64,000 bases of DNA from Pantoea cypripedii (GTDB lineage Bacteria; Pseudomonadota; Gammaproteobacteria; Enterobacterales; Enterobacteriaceae): assembly GCF_002095535.1 (NCBI RefSeq), contig NZ_MLJI01000001.1, forward strand, positions 1,911,832-1,975,831, given 5' to 3'. Positions 48,776-56,200 of the stretch are shown piece after piece (the stretch's first letter is position 1; every line of letters begins with the position of its first letter). The position numbers were made by a program, and so were the translations under genes. The notes beneath the pieces are model-generated. The model did no database searches. It was not told the DNA's origin and saw only the letters and a list, made by a program, of their open reading frames with translations.

Positions 48776-51744
48776 TTTTTGCAGACGCTCCCGCTATCAA
48801 TCCAGTATTGCGCATTCGCATTGCCCGTGGCGGAAAGCGTATTCAGTTTCAGACTCAGCTGCTCCAGCGGAATGCGGCTGCCATCATCCAGGCGCGCCTC
48901 GCTCAGCACCAGACGTTCCGGACCGGCATTGTCCGGACCGGGTTGCACGGCAAGTTTAATCCGCAACACGCTTTCACCCGCCACTTTGCGCGCTAACGCC
49001 GGGTCGGTGATGCTCAGGCTGTAAAGCGGCGAAGCGGGCCAGCGGTCGTTTTCCAGCTGGCGGAAGCCGAGACAGACGTTACCGCGAATGCGGAAGCTGC
49101 TCTTACGATCCAGCGCGAAGGCACCGTTATCGAGATCGATCTCGCTGTAGCACAGGTTGTCATCGCTCAGCGCCTGGGTTTCATCCAGCACGCCAAGGTA
49201 GCGGATGGTGGAGTAAGGTTCGAAATCCCCGGCGCGGAACCAGAAACTGCTGAGGCGCAGATCCAGCGCCAGCAGGCACAGCATGGCACCGACCGCAGCG
49301 GTCGATTTCGGGTTATCAATACGGCCTTGTTTGTTGAACGGATACCAGTCGCTGGTGTGATAGCCTTCCAGCGACAAAATACGGCTGCCCGGCAGCGGTT
49401 GCAGGTGGCGTACCAGCGCCTGGATGCCGGGGAAGCGCGACGGGCGGCCGGTCAGCAGCAGTACATCACATTGGTACAGCGAGACCACTTCACACATGGC
49501 ACGCAGCGCCGGGATGATCGCCATCCGGTGTTGCAGGAATTCGCCATGCAGCTGGGCGAGGCTGACCACCAGCGGCACTTCCAGCAGGTCAAAGCGACTG
49601 TCACCGCCGAGGGTACGCTGAATTTCACCGTTGACGAACGCCAGTACCGCGCTGCCCGGTTTTTGCGGCACCAGCTCGCCAAACAGCGCGTTGATCTCGC
49701 TGTGGCTGTCGAGCGGGTTCCAGTTTTCATAACGCTCCAGCACCGCCTGCGCCAGCGGAATAAACAGTTGCAGGGTGACCTGCTGACGCAGCGTGGCTTG
49801 CCCATCCATGCGGCTGTCGTGGCCAAACAATTTATTCATCAGCGGTTCGGGCAGCAGCAGACCGGCTTTCTGCAAACTCTGTTGTAAAGCGGGCAGGATC
49901 CACAGCTGGATCACATCCAGCAGGATGTCGTCCCCGGCCACTTTAAAGCCTTCACGGAACAGCAGCCGTGGGGTGATTTTGACGTTATTGCCCTGGCCGT
50001 CATCAAGGCGATATTGCGTGATGGCGAGATCGGTGGTGCCTCCGCCAATATCTATCGAGGCGATACGCAGGCTTTTGCCCGGCAGCTCATCGGCTTCACG
50101 CGGGCGATCGGGGCGGGCCATGCTGGTAAAGAAATCTTCGGCGCGACCGGCAAAGTTGACCTGAGTTTCGTTGAACAGCCACACCATCTGACCGCAGGTG
50201 GCTTCATCCCACTCCATCTGCACATCCGGTACCGGGCGCAGGCTTTTGGCCTGCGTCTCGGCGGTAAAGGCTTCTTCCGCCGGATGCCAGCCTTCCGCTT
50301 TCCACACCAGCGCGATGGCTTCCTGCATGCGGCGACGGAAAATTTCACGTTCCGGTTTCGGCATCGCGGAAGGCAGGGTGAGGATGACATGGCGCAGCTG
50401 ACGCGGCGTCTGGCTTTGCGGCATGCGCTGCCGTTGCGCCACGCTGTTCATCTGCATCATCGCCTGCGCCAGCAATTCGCACAGCATAAAGGTCATCAGC
50501 GAGCTGCGGCTGTAGCTGGCGGAAAATACCGGCAGACGGTCATCCGCCGCCAGCGCATGTAGCGGCTGGCCTTCATCATTCAGCAGCAGGGTAAAGGGCA
50601 GCGCGGTAGCCTGTGGTTCGTCGCCGCTGCCGTTGGCATTGAAACGCCAGCCCGGCTGATAGCGCGCTTCATCCCACAGATAACGGCGTGGGCTGGAGAG
50701 GCCGGTGCTGCCCTCCGTACCGGCACGCAACAGCGCGAGGCGACTGGCTTCGCGGCCAACACGCGTCAGTGACGGCCACATAAAGGCGTTTTCACGTCCA
50801 CTTTCCAGCGAGAAATTGGCTTTGCCAAAGCGGGGCTGGGCGAACTCCAGACGGCTGTCGAACAGTTCGTTGTACACCTGATGGGGTTCAGACAGGTCGC
50901 GCAGTTGTAACTCATAGGTCTGACGCAGGCCGTTGCTCTCTTCCGGGTGATCTTCCACCAGGATGCCGCAGGTGTGGGAGTTGCCGACATCAAGAATGAT
51001 ATCGACATTCACCGCCGGGGTTTGGGGTGACGCCGCCTGAATGGTGATTTCCGCCAGATCGAGCTGTTCGCCCAGCAGTTCCAGCAGATTCAGGTAATGC
51101 GCCTGATATTCGAATTCACGCAGTGCCTGATTCAGTTCCTGCTCGCGGCGTGATTCCAGCGCGCTGACCTGCTGGCTAAAGGTTTCGCGCAGCCAGCCAT
51201 CAACCCAGGTGTGATCGAGGAATTCACCCAGTTCATAGTTGTGCCAGGCAAGGGCAAAACTGACGCCGTTCTGCGCATCGGCCTGGCTCAGACCCAGTTG
51301 CTCGCCGCCCTCGCTTTCGGCTACCAGTCGGGTGTCAAAGGCGAGGGTGATGCGATGGGTATTGCCCGCCGCATCTGGCTGTGACAGCGGAGCCAGATGC
51401 AGACGTGCCCAGTTTTCCGGGCCACCAATAAAACGACGGCCACTGGTGCAACGCAGCACCGGTAATGGCAGCCATTGATTAGCCAGCAATGTCAGTGAAT
51501 CGGCCAGCGCAATATCGGATTCGGGGCGTACCACTTCTGGCGCGCTGCCATCTTCCGGGTAGAGCAAAAACTTGCCGCTATTGCCGTCAACGTTCAGGCG
51601 CAGCAGCGGGCCATTGGCTGTCTGGCGCACAAACTGGCGGCGCGCCTGCAATGCCGGCAGACGCAGGCCAAAATCGAGAAACTGCACACCGCTATCTTCA
51701 ATCAGCGTGATTTTTTGTTTGTCATCGATGAGGGGTGCCAACAT
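48772..51744 (-). CDS. srfB: SrfB family protein, actin/Hsp70-like ATPase fold
   Basis: 990-residue protein of unknown role. It carries two motifs of the actin/Hsp70/sugar-kinase superfamily: VDIILDVGNSHTCGILVED (phosphate 1, about 248-264) and IASIDIGGGTTDLAITQY (phosphate 2, about 561-578). A later segment, CDVLLLTGRPSRFPGIQALVRHLQP, resembles the adenosine motif. The first 245 residues look like a separate beta-rich domain. ATP binding is therefore well supported by pattern, while the job is not known. It lies between srfA and srfC with 2-bp and overlapping junctions, so the three are made together. Confidence 0.87.
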   Translation of the reverse strand: MLAPLIDDKQKITLIEDSGVQFLDFGLRLPALQARRQFVRQTANGPLLRLNVDGNSGKFLLYPEDGSAPEVVRPESDIALADSLTLLANQWLPLPVLRCTSGRRFIGGPENWARLHLAPLSQPDAAGNTHRITLAFDTRLVAESEGGEQLGLSQADAQNGVSFALAWHNYELGEFLDHTWVDGWLRETFSQQVSALESRREQELNQALREFEYQAHYLNLLELLGEQLDLAEITIQAASPQTPAVNVDIILDVGNSHTCGILVEDHPEESNGLRQTYELQLRDLSEPHQVYNELFDSRLEFAQPRFGKANFSLESGRENAFMWPSLTRVGREASRLALLRAGTEGSTGLSSPRRYLWDEARYQPGWRFNANGSGDEPQATALPFTLLLNDEGQPLHALAADDRLPVFSASYSRSSLMTFMLCELLAQAMMQMNSVAQRQRMPQSQTPRQLRHVILTLPSAMPKPEREIFRRRMQEAIALVWKAEGWHPAEEAFTAETQAKSLRPVPDVQMEWDEATCGQMVWLFNETQVNFAGRAEDFFTSMARPDRPREADELPGKSLRIASIDIGGGTTDLAITQYRLDDGQGNNVKITPRLLFREGFKVAGDDILLDVIQLWILPALQQSLQKAGLLLPEPLMNKLFGHDSRMDGQATLRQQVTLQLFIPLAQAVLERYENWNPLDSHSEINALFGELVPQKPGSAVLAFVNGEIQRTLGGDSRFDLLEVPLVVSLAQLHGEFLQHRMAIIPALRAMCEVVSLYQCDVLLLTGRPSRFPGIQALVRHLQPLPGSRILSLEGYHTSDWYPFNKQGRIDNPKSTAAVGAMLCLLALDLRLSSFWFRAGDFEPYSTIRYLGVLDETQALSDDNLCYSEIDLDNGAFALDRKSSFRIRGNVCLGFRQLENDRWPASPLYSLSITDPALARKVAGESVLRIKLAVQPGPDNAGPERLVLSEARLDDGSRIPLEQLSLKLNTLSATGNANAQYWIDSGSVCKK

Positions 51745-51746
51745 GG

Positions 51747-53069
51747 TTATTTACTCTCACGCTTGATCGTCAACGGGAAAACCTGATCCGCGCCATATTG
51801 CGCGTCACAGCTGGCAATGCCATCGCCCTGTTTACATACCAGTTCCGGCATGCGGTAGCGCGATTTGTCGCTACAGCTGGCGGTGTATCGGCTGCGAACG
51901 ACCATGGTGCCCGCACTGGTCATGGCGGCGGTGACGTCGGCCTTACAGCGAATACCATCGCCCTGGGTAATCAGCGCGGTGCCTTTGCCGTTTCTGATTT
52001 GATAACGCAGGCTCGGTGGTTTGCCGGTGGGCAGATTGGTCTGGCGCAAGGTGACACGCCAGCGACCATCGAGGAAACGCACCGAACCGACGCGCACATC
52101 TTCAGCGGTGATCACCAAATCGTCGGCTTGTGCTGGCGCGGTCGGCACTGGTGCCGCAGCCACCGGGGCTGGCGGCGTCACCGCTGCGACTGGCACCGGT
52201 TCAGGGGCGACGACCGTGGCGCTGGCCTGTGGCAGGGTGGTGGCGAGTTTTTCTGCCTGGACCAGTACCGCAGGTGGAGCAATCGCTTTGCTGACCACGG
52301 GAGCCGGAGCCTGGACGACCGCAGGTGGCGCAGCTTCCGGCGAACTGTGTAGCCAGAATGCCACACCAGCGGTGGCAGCAATGGCCACTGGCAGCAGCAG
52401 TAACCATGGACGCCATGAGCGTGCCGCAGGCGGTGGCGGGATGATTTCTGCCTGCTCCGGTTCTGGCGCGGTCATCTCCGGCAGCGGTTCTTCGCTGGCG
52501 ATGACTTCGGGTTCAGGTTCTGCCACCAGTAACGGCGTATCCACCACTGGCGGCGGTTCCGGCAACAATGACGGCAGTTGCTCATCAAGGCTGTCACGCA
52601 GACAGGCCAGCGCGTCATCACGCGTGCGCGCCTGTGGATCGACAAAGCCCCAGAAAGTAATCACGGGTTTGCCATCCACCAGATAGACATATTGCTGATC
52701 GGGGAATTGCAGGGTTTTACTCAGCAGCGCGCCAAACAGGCGCATAGCCGGATTCTCGGTGTCGCGCGCGCGCTGGCTCAGGGCCTGGAGATCCTGCTGA
52801 TTAAGGGTGAGTTGTTCCAGTGCCTGGCGACGTTCATGATCGCTGGCCGCCAGCCACGAACGCACTTTGCCGCTGAACGGCGCGTACCAGTCGAGGCGGT
52901 CGCCGCGTTCATTGGGCTGCGGAATGGCGAGGCAGTTCGCCAGCGTGGTTTGGCGGCGCAACCGCAGGGTTTCGCGAATTTGCAGGGCAGAGGCCCAGAC
53001 CGGCTGGCCGTTCTCACCCAGTGCCAGTAGCGCGTCGAGATTGCCGCTACGCAGAAAAGTTTTTGCCAC
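51747..53069 (-). CDS. srfA: SrfA family protein, membrane-anchored
   Basis: First gene of srfABC. The GTG at 53069 (AKTFLRSGNLDALLALG) is chosen, since the frame upstream to 53282 shows no family-like sequence and AAGGG lies 7 bases before the GTG; this gives 440 residues. The N-terminal cytoplasmic domain (1-150) is followed by a Pro/Glu-rich stretch, a single membrane helix (PWLLLLPVAIAATAGVAFWL), a long Pro/Ala/Val linker, and a C-terminal domain with cysteines (IRCKADV, YTASCSDK, LVCKQGDGIASCDAQYG) suited to the periplasm. The layout suggests a membrane sensor or anchor for the SrfB/SrfC NTPase-like partners. Confidence 0.83.
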   Translation of the reverse strand: MAKTFLRSGNLDALLALGENGQPVWASALQIRETLRLRRQTTLANCLAIPQPNERGDRLDWYAPFSGKVRSWLAASDHERRQALEQLTLNQQDLQALSQRARDTENPAMRLFGALLSKTLQFPDQQYVYLVDGKPVITFWGFVDPQARTRDDALACLRDSLDEQLPSLLPEPPPVVDTPLLVAEPEPEVIASEEPLPEMTAPEPEQAEIIPPPPAARSWRPWLLLLPVAIAATAGVAFWLHSSPEAAPPAVVQAPAPVVSKAIAPPAVLVQAEKLATTLPQASATVVAPEPVPVAAVTPPAPVAAAPVPTAPAQADDLVITAEDVRVGSVRFLDGRWRVTLRQTNLPTGKPPSLRYQIRNGKGTALITQGDGIRCKADVTAAMTSAGTMVVRSRYTASCSDKSRYRMPELVCKQGDGIASCDAQYGADQVFPLTIKRESK

Positions 53070-53221
53070 TCGTTGGCCCTTATCGGTGGATGTCTGAGGC
53101 AGAGAATCGTGTGTGATTAGCGATGGTGGTGATCTTAAGCCAAATGCAGGTGAATCAAACGGCGGAAATAAGGGGGAAAACAGGGCGGTTTTCCCCGGCT
53201 GGGCGATAAATTGTGGAAAAT

Positions 53222-54400
53222 TTAAGCGCGGGAGCGCGGTGACAGCACCAGCCAGGCCAGCATACCGCCGACCAGGCCCCAAAAGGCGGAACCGATGCCG
53301 AGCATCGATACGCCGCTGGCGGTGATCAGAAACGCGATCACTGCGCTATCGCGATGTTGTGGTTCTGCCAGCGCGCGATGCAGGCTACCGGACAAGGTGC
53401 CCAGCAGCGCCAGACCCGCCAGCGTGGCGATCAACACCTGTGGCAGCGCACTCAGCAGCATCGCGATCAGTGCGCCGGTAAAACCGGTCAGAATATAGAA
53501 GAATCCGGCCAGTGCCGCAGCCATCCAGCGACGGGACGGATCGGCATCGACCTCTTCACCCATACAAATGGCGGCGGTGATGGCAGCAATACACACCGAA
53601 AAGCCACCAAACGGTGACAGCACCAGCGCAATGGCGCCGGTCCAGCCGGTGAGTGCAGACACCGGCGGCTGATAACCATGCGCCTGAAGCGTGGCGATAC
53701 CCGGCGCATTTTGCGACGCCATCGTCACAAGGAAATAAGGTATGCCGACCCCGATCAGCGCCGCCAGAGTAAAGTGAGGCGTAATCCATTGTGGCACGCT
53801 GATGCTCAATGCCTGGGGCGGAATGGCAATGGCGTGTTGTCCCAGCGCCACCAGCACACCGGCGATCAACGCCAGGATGACCGCGTAACGCGGCAACCAA
53901 AGGCGGCTGAACAGCCATACCAGGCACATGCTGCCGCACAGCGCAAAATTGCCCTGTAAGCCGGTAAACGCATTCAGGCCGAAGCGCAGCAGGATGCCCG
54001 CCAGCATGGCTGCGGCCAGCGATTGCGGAATATATTTCATCACACGGGCAAACAGGCCGGTGATTCCGCACAGGACAATCAGCACGTTGGTGAAGACAAA
54101 GACGCCCACCACTTCATGCAACGTCAGGCCGTGCAGGCTGGTTGCCAGCAGCGCGGCTCCCGGTGTTGACCAGGCCGCCAGCACCGGCATGCGTGTCCAC
54201 AGGGAGAGGCCGAGCGAGGCCACGCCCATGCCAATCCCCAGCATTGAAAACCAGCCACCAATCTGTGCCGGTGTCGCACCGGCGGCCTGGGCGGCCTGGA
54301 AAATAATGGCCGCTGAGCTGCTATAGCCAATCAGTACGGCAACTAAGCCAGAAATCAGTATGGGCAGCGAAAACGAGCTGCGTGTAGTGGCGCTGATCAT
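53222..54400 (-). CDS. ydcO: BenE-family transporter YdcO
   Basis: Inner-membrane protein of 392 residues, E. coli YdcO length (391), in the benzoate-transporter (BenE) family. About twelve hydrophobic segments; hallmarks are GYSSSAAIIFQAAQAAGATPAQIGGW, TPGAALLATSL and FGGFSVCIAAITAAICMGEE. The ATG at 54400 has AAGGA nine bases upstream; the frame opens earlier at 54460 but runs through the operator region. Divergent from sutR as in E. coli. The substrate in enterobacteria has not been shown. Confidence 0.88.
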   Translation of the reverse strand: MISATTRSSFSLPILISGLVAVLIGYSSSAAIIFQAAQAAGATPAQIGGWFSMLGIGMGVASLGLSLWTRMPVLAAWSTPGAALLATSLHGLTLHEVVGVFVFTNVLIVLCGITGLFARVMKYIPQSLAAAMLAGILLRFGLNAFTGLQGNFALCGSMCLVWLFSRLWLPRYAVILALIAGVLVALGQHAIAIPPQALSISVPQWITPHFTLAALIGVGIPYFLVTMASQNAPGIATLQAHGYQPPVSALTGWTGAIALVLSPFGGFSVCIAAITAAICMGEEVDADPSRRWMAAALAGFFYILTGFTGALIAMLLSALPQVLIATLAGLALLGTLSGSLHRALAEPQHRDSAVIAFLITASGVSMLGIGSAFWGLVGGMLAWLVLSPRSRA

Positions 54401-54415
54401 GCAGGGCGGTCCTTT

Positions 54416-54460
54416 GTGCGTTATAGCGCACATTGTTGCATGGGACGCTATAGCGCACAA
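54416..54460. promoter_or_regulatory. Tandem palindromic operator sites between ydcO and sutR
   Basis: TATAGCGCAC occurs twice (54422-54431 and 54449-54458), 27 bp apart. Each is part of a near-palindrome: GTGCGTTATAGCGCAC (54416-54431) and ACGCTATAGCGC (54445-54456). These are good candidates for binding by the SutR-type regulator and for autoregulation. Confidence 0.65.
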
Positions 54461-54495
54461 GTGCTACACTGCGCGCGAGCTTGTCAGGAGATCCC

Positions 54496-55041
54496 ATGGA
54501 AAATCTGCATCAACACCTGAGCCTGGCGCTAAAACAGTTGCGGCAGGCCAATGGCTGGAGTTTAACGCAGGCGGCGGCACGCACCGGCGTCAGCAAAGCG
54601 ATGCTTGGCCAAATCGAACGCGGTGAATCCAGTCCTACCGTGGCGACGTTGTGGAAAATTGCCACCGGCTTTAACGTCCCTTTTTCCTTCTTTATCCAGC
54701 GCAGCGAACAGCCTCCGGGCATGGTGGCAACCTTTAGCCAGAGCAATGCACAGATGCAGGCCAAATCGCTGCTGCCCTACGATGCGCAACTGCGTTTTGA
54801 TCTGCTGGAAGTGACACTGGCAGCGGGGGCGCAAAGTGATTCTTCGCCGCATGAAGAGGGGGTGATTGAACAAGTGGTGGTAATCGAAGGCGAGTTGCTG
54901 CTGGGGGTTGAGGGCACCTGGCGCCGTTTACAGCCGGGTGAAGCCAGCCAGTTTGCTGGCGATAAACCACATAGCTACCGCAATCCCCAGAGCACGCCAT
55001 TGCGCTTTCACAGCCTGATCCACTACCCACGTCGGCCATAA
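54496..55041 (+). CDS. sutR: XRE-cupin transcriptional regulator, SutR (YdcN)-like
   Basis: 181-residue regulator with an N-terminal XRE helix-turn-helix (LRQANGWSLTQAAARTGVSKAMLGQIERGESSPTVATLWKIATG) and a C-terminal cupin (SSPHEEGVIEQVVVIEGELLLGVEGTWRRLQPGE, FAGDKPHSYRNP). E. coli SutR/YdcN shares the N-terminus MENL and the same domain pair; it is reported to control sulfur-utilisation genes. ATG 54496 follows AGGAG. Divergent to ydcO as in E. coli, which supports orthology. Confidence 0.88.
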   Translation: MENLHQHLSLALKQLRQANGWSLTQAAARTGVSKAMLGQIERGESSPTVATLWKIATGFNVPFSFFIQRSEQPPGMVATFSQSNAQMQAKSLLPYDAQLRFDLLEVTLAAGAQSDSSPHEEGVIEQVVVIEGELLLGVEGTWRRLQPGEASQFAGDKPHSYRNPQSTPLRFHSLIHYPRRP

Positions 55042-55054
55042 GGCTTACAAATTG

Positions 55055-55088
55055 ATACGAAGGTAAACTACACAGTTTGCCTTCGTAT
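55055..55088. promoter_or_regulatory. Long inverted repeat upstream of the marR-type gene
   Basis: Arms ATACGAAGGTAAACT and AGTTTGCCTTCGTAT (15 bp, one mismatch) with a 4-base spacer, ending 37 bp before the MarR-family start codon. Its symmetry and position fit a MarR autoregulatory operator; no T-run makes terminator unlikely. Confidence 0.75.
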
Positions 55089-55125
55089 TTATATACTCGC
55101 GTTTCATTGTAAGGGAGATGTCGTC

Positions 55126-55548
55126 ATGAGCGATCTGAACAGCGCCGCCGCAGCGCTGCGTAGCGTCAACGGCAAACTGGCCAGGCGTTTGCGTGAATCG
55201 GCACCACCGGGGGATCTCACCTGGTCGCAGGTGGCGGTACTCGGCTATCTGGTACGTGATGGCGCGATGACCGTAACGGAGCTGGCGCAGGCGGAGGGGG
55301 TGCGCACCCAATCAATGGGGGCGACAGTCGCCAGTCTGCTAACCGCAGGCATGGTGCTGGGTGAAGCCGATCCGCATGATGGTCGAAAAACCCGCTACTA
55401 TCCAACCAAAGCCTGTCGTGAGCTGGTGGCGACTAACCGCGCCCAGCGTGATGACTGGCTGGTGAAAAGCATGGCGACGCTCAGCCCGCAGGAACAGCAA
55501 ACGCTGCTGGCCGCTATTCCCTTACTGCAACGACTTGCCGACCAATAA
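55126..55548 (+). CDS. MarR-family transcriptional regulator
   Basis: 140-residue winged-helix protein: LTWSQVAVLGYLVRDGAMTVTELAQAEGVRTQSMGATVASLLTAGMVLGEADPHDGRKTRYYPT contains the recognition helix and the wing DPHDGRKTRYY, with dimerisation helices on either side. It probably binds the 15-bp-arm palindrome in its own promoter and controls the isochorismatase-fold gene 17 bp downstream. The inducer is unknown. Confidence 0.88.
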   Translation: MSDLNSAAAALRSVNGKLARRLRESAPPGDLTWSQVAVLGYLVRDGAMTVTELAQAEGVRTQSMGATVASLLTAGMVLGEADPHDGRKTRYYPTKACRELVATNRAQRDDWLVKSMATLSPQEQQTLLAAIPLLQRLADQ

Positions 55549-55565
55549 TCCTGAGAGGACTCAAC

Positions 55566-56117
55566 ATGGCTTTATCGACACTCGACGCCAAAACCGCCCT
55601 GATTGTGATTGACCTGCAACATGGGATTGTGGCGCTGCCAGTGGTGCACGATCCGAAAGTGGTGATCGAACGTTGTGCACGCCTGACCGACGCATTCCGC
55701 GCCAAAGATCTGCCCGTGGTGCTGGTTAACGTGGCTGGCGGTGCGCCGGGTCGTAATGAGCAGGCGCGCCACAGCGGCGAGCTGCCAGCAGACTGGGCGG
55801 TACTGGTACCAGAAATGACGCCGCAGCCGGGCGACATCAGCATCACCAAAAAAACCTGGGGTGCGTTCCATAACACCAGCCTGCACGAGCAGCTGCAACA
55901 ACGCGGTGTGACTCAGGTGGTGGTGTGCGGTATCGCGACCAGCATCGGGGTGGAATCCACTGCGCGTCAGGCGTATGAATTAGGTTACAACGTCACGCTG
56001 GCCACCGATGCCATGACCTGCCTGAATGCGGATACGCATCAGAACAGCGTCGAACGCATTTTCCCGCGCCTCGGTGAAACCGGTTCAACGGCGGATGTGC
56101 TGGCGCTGCTGGGATAG
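55566..56117 (+). CDS. Isochorismatase-fold hydrolase lacking the usual cysteine
   Basis: 183-residue alpha/beta hydrolase of the isochorismatase-like superfamily. The catalytic aspartate is in ALIVIDLQHG (D16) and the lysine in ISITKKTWGAFHNT (K95 or K96). The nucleophile position, normally CV in a T..CVE..A motif, reads CGIATSIGVESTARQA, that is glycine (G128), as in true isochorismatases such as EntB and PhzD, which do not use a cysteine. C121 lies seven residues earlier and is not in the normal place. Substrate unknown; co-transcribed with the MarR regulator. Confidence 0.8.
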   Translation: MALSTLDAKTALIVIDLQHGIVALPVVHDPKVVIERCARLTDAFRAKDLPVVLVNVAGGAPGRNEQARHSGELPADWAVLVPEMTPQPGDISITKKTWGAFHNTSLHEQLQQRGVTQVVVCGIATSIGVESTARQAYELGYNVTLATDAMTCLNADTHQNSVERIFPRLGETGSTADVLALLG

Positions 56118-56128
56118 TTCCCGGAAAA

Positions 56129-56192
56129 AGCGCGATAAATCGCGCCGCTACGATGGGTTGCACTTGATTCGTCGCGGCGCGATTTTTCGCGC
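56129..56192. repeat. Inverted REP-like pair after the hydrolase gene
   Basis: Two members of the GCGCGAT..ATCGCGC family in opposite orientation: 56129-56151 (identical in reverse to 2640-2662) and 56171-56192 (GTCGCGGCGCGATTTTTCGC then GC, two differences). They lie between convergent stops and probably form a large stem-loop that ends both transcripts. Confidence 0.75.
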
Positions 56193-56200
56193 AAATTTAA

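Noticed and set aside
53070..53282. 71-residue upstream extension of srfA
   Set aside because: The sequence before the GTG shows no SrfA-like pattern, and AAGGG precedes the GTG at a good distance.
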